Both the position numbers and the translations under genes were made by a program. From DATKYK01 sp034430255 (GTDB lineage Bacteria; Chloroflexota; Dehalococcoidia; E44-bin15), in assembly GCA_034430255.1 (NCBI GenBank), contig DAOUEU010000019.1, forward strand, positions 1 to 24,577: DNA of 24,577 nt, given 5' to 3'. Below, one piece after another: positions 23,225-24,577 of this stretch. The notes under the pieces are model-generated. The model searched no databases, was not told where the DNA came from, and worked only from the letters and a program-made list of their open reading frames with translations. The stretch's first letter is position 1, and each line of letters starts with the position of its first letter.

Positions 23225-24577
23225 CTAGCTTCCGCTTGCTGAGCTCTTGGGGAAATAATCGGACAACTCAGCCATCTGTGTTATAAGAGCATCTTTGCTA
23301 AAGGGTTTTTCAATCACCCCGTCGATCTCTGGCATTTCCTCCCTATCAAGCTGCAGCCCCCAGCCGGTGATTAGCACCACTGGCGTCTCGGGCTTTATCT
23401 CTTTAACTGCCCTGGCAACATCACGCCCTGACATGTTGGGCATCCCCAAATCGGCAATTACTAGCCCGTAATCGCCAGTTTTAAAGGCGCTAAGCGCCTC
23501 TTTACCACTGGTAACCCCTGTGACCCGGTGACCTAGCTGTTGAAGCATTAGCCCGAGAACCTCAATTACCTCTGGCACGTCATCAATTAAGAGTACCGTA
23601 GAAGGCTTGACAGAAGGGGTTTTTCGCTCAGCGCGCGGTCCCTCTTCGACACCGTTGACCACGGGTAACCTGATATGAAAGGTGGTTCCCTTTCCCTGGG
23701 TGCTTTCGACATCTATCCTCCCACAATGCTTATTAACAATGCCATAGGTCACACTCAACCCTAGCCCTGAACCCTTAGAGGCTTTCGTTGTGAAAAAGGG
23801 ATCGAAGAGCTTCTTTTTTATCTCCTTTGGGATGCCTATACCTGTATCGCTAATAGAAAGAACAATGGAGCTATTCTCCTGCTTGCTCTTAATCGTGATC
23901 TTGCCCCCTCTAGGCATGGCATCCATGGCATTGAATATGATATTCAGGAGCGCCTCTCTCAGCTCTGCGGCGTCCCCTACAATAGGAGTCACCTCGTTAA
24001 GCTCGGCGCCAATCTCGATCGCAATGCCGTGCGTCTGCTCGAGTTCCTCCCTGCGGGACTCCACCATCTCTATGGCACCTTCCACTAAGTGCTTTAGGTC
24101 TACCTCTTTGAGAGCGTGGACACCATTCACCCCGGCGAAGCCCTGGAGGCGGCGCACCGTTGTAGCGGCGTCGAGAGCGGTCTGTTCAATGACTTGGATG
24201 CTTTTCCTCAGTTTTTCGTCTTCCACGTCCTCCAAAGCTAACTGGGCACGGCCCAGGATAATGGCTAAGATATTGTTGAAATCATGAGCCACCCCACTAG
24301 CCATCTCACCCAATGCCCTCAGCCGCTCTGACTGCGTTAAGTATTCCTGTGCTGTCTTGAGCTCTTCCTCCACCCGCTTGCGCTCACGGCGCATCTCTGC
24401 TTCTCGTAACTCCCTTTCAACGACGGGGGCCAATCGAGCGATATTACCCTTCATGACATAGTCATGGGCGCCGGCTCGCATTGCTGCCACAGCAGCCTCT
24501 TCGCCAATGGCGCCAGAGACAACTATGAAGGGCAGATCGAGCCCTTTCTCCTGCACCATTGTCAATGCGGTAGACAT
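23225..24577 (-). CDS. Hybrid histidine kinase/response regulator, 5' end outside window
   Basis: 450 residues are visible. The start seen at 24577 is the window edge, not a real start. The first 60 residues are the C-terminal half of a receiver domain (FIVVSGAIGEEAAVAAMRAGAHDYVMKG). Then come a coiled linker and a HisKA domain with phospho-acceptor His98 in GVAHDFNNIL. An HATPase_c domain follows with N-box LLNIIFNAMDAMPRGG, G1 DTGIGIP, F-box DPFFTTK and G2 GSGLGLSV. A second receiver domain ends the protein (VLLIDDVPEV, phospho-Asp in VIADLGMP, Lys in IEKPF). This domain order (REC-HisKA-HATPase-REC) would phosphorylate itself and pass the phosphate to the terminal receiver. Its stop is followed by about 330 bp of non-coding DNA, so it is not clearly co-transcribed with the metabolic genes. 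Confidence 0.9.
   Translation of the reverse strand: MSTALTMVQEKGLDLPFIVVSGAIGEEAAVAAMRAGAHDYVMKGNIARLAPVVERELREAEMRRERKRVEEELKTAQEYLTQSERLRALGEMASGVAHDFNNILAIILGRAQLALEDVEDEKLRKSIQVIEQTALDAATTVRRLQGFAGVNGVHALKEVDLKHLVEGAIEMVESRREELEQTHGIAIEIGAELNEVTPIVGDAAELREALLNIIFNAMDAMPRGGKITIKSKQENSSIVLSISDTGIGIPKEIKKKLFDPFFTTKASKGSGLGLSVTYGIVNKHCGRIDVESTQGKGTTFHIRLPVVNGVEEGPRAERKTPSVKPSTVLLIDDVPEVIEVLGLMLQQLGHRVTGVTSGKEALSAFKTGDYGLVIADLGMPNMSGRDVARAVKEIKPETPVVLITGWGLQLDREEMPEIDGVIEKPFSKDALITQMAELSDYFPKSSASGS

Noticed and set aside
23790..24287. Plus-strand 165-codon ORF opposite the histidine kinase
   Set aside because: Antisense shadow of the kinase. The serine-rich translation reflects the complementary codons.
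1..24577. CRISPR array, rRNA operon or insertion sequence
   Set aside because: No regularly spaced direct repeats, no rRNA-like sequence and no transposase or terminal inverted repeats were seen on reading both strands.

Overview
The window looks like a chromosomal segment of an anaerobic bacterium with CoA-thioester and electron-transfer metabolism. Every convincing gene is on the minus strand. The gene content (ATP-dependent benzoyl-CoA-reductase-type enzyme, FixC/FixX/EtfB redox genes, a divergent PEP carboxykinase, a lipoprotein serpin, a DUF4242-like protein) and a G-run palindromic intergenic repeat would fit a Chloroflexota/Dehalococcoidia-type or deltaproteobacterial sediment organism. 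This is inference from gene content; there is no rRNA or other phylogenetic marker in the window.

Layout from left to right. 1-188: 5' part of a small DUF4242-like gene. 189-835: non-coding, with a G/C-run palindromic repeat and a strong terminator. 836-2104: secreted lipoprotein serpin. 2359-10005: a tight seven-gene unit read right to left: TetR regulator, EtfB, GlcD-like FAD oxidase, CCG/HdrD-like Fe-S protein, second GlcD-like FAD oxidase, FixC-like flavoprotein, FixX-like ferredoxin. Together these look like a membrane- or quinone-linked dehydrogenase that passes electrons through flavins and Fe-S clusters. An EtfB is present but no EtfA. 10254-12757: ATP-type PEP carboxykinase (divergent) and a metallo-beta-lactamase-fold hydrolase. 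12769-13073: a decayed region with a TPR-protein remnant and a degenerate tRNA-like sequence.

13144-22529: a second large set read right to left: STAS-domain protein, phytoene-dehydrogenase-like FAD enzyme, short-chain dehydrogenase, the two catalytic subunits and two different ATPase subunits of a BcrABCD/2-hydroxyacyl-CoA dehydratase family enzyme (one ATPase carries a fused ferredoxin domain), then PlsX and an acyl carrier protein. The run of touching or overlapping genes from the catalytic subunits through the ATPases, PlsX and ACP suggests one transcription unit that joins an ATP-driven low-potential reductase or dehydratase to acyl-phosphate/acyl-ACP chemistry. This combination is the most unusual thing in the window.

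22608-22806: fragments of a broken FAD oxidoreductase and tiny ORFs. 23225-24577: most of a hybrid histidine kinase/response regulator cut by the window edge. Two genes of the second cluster (STAS protein and first reductase subunit) have good ribosome binding sites and family-like N-terminal sequence but no ATG, GTG or TTG at the expected place, so their true starts may be non-standard (ACG, CTG or ATC).
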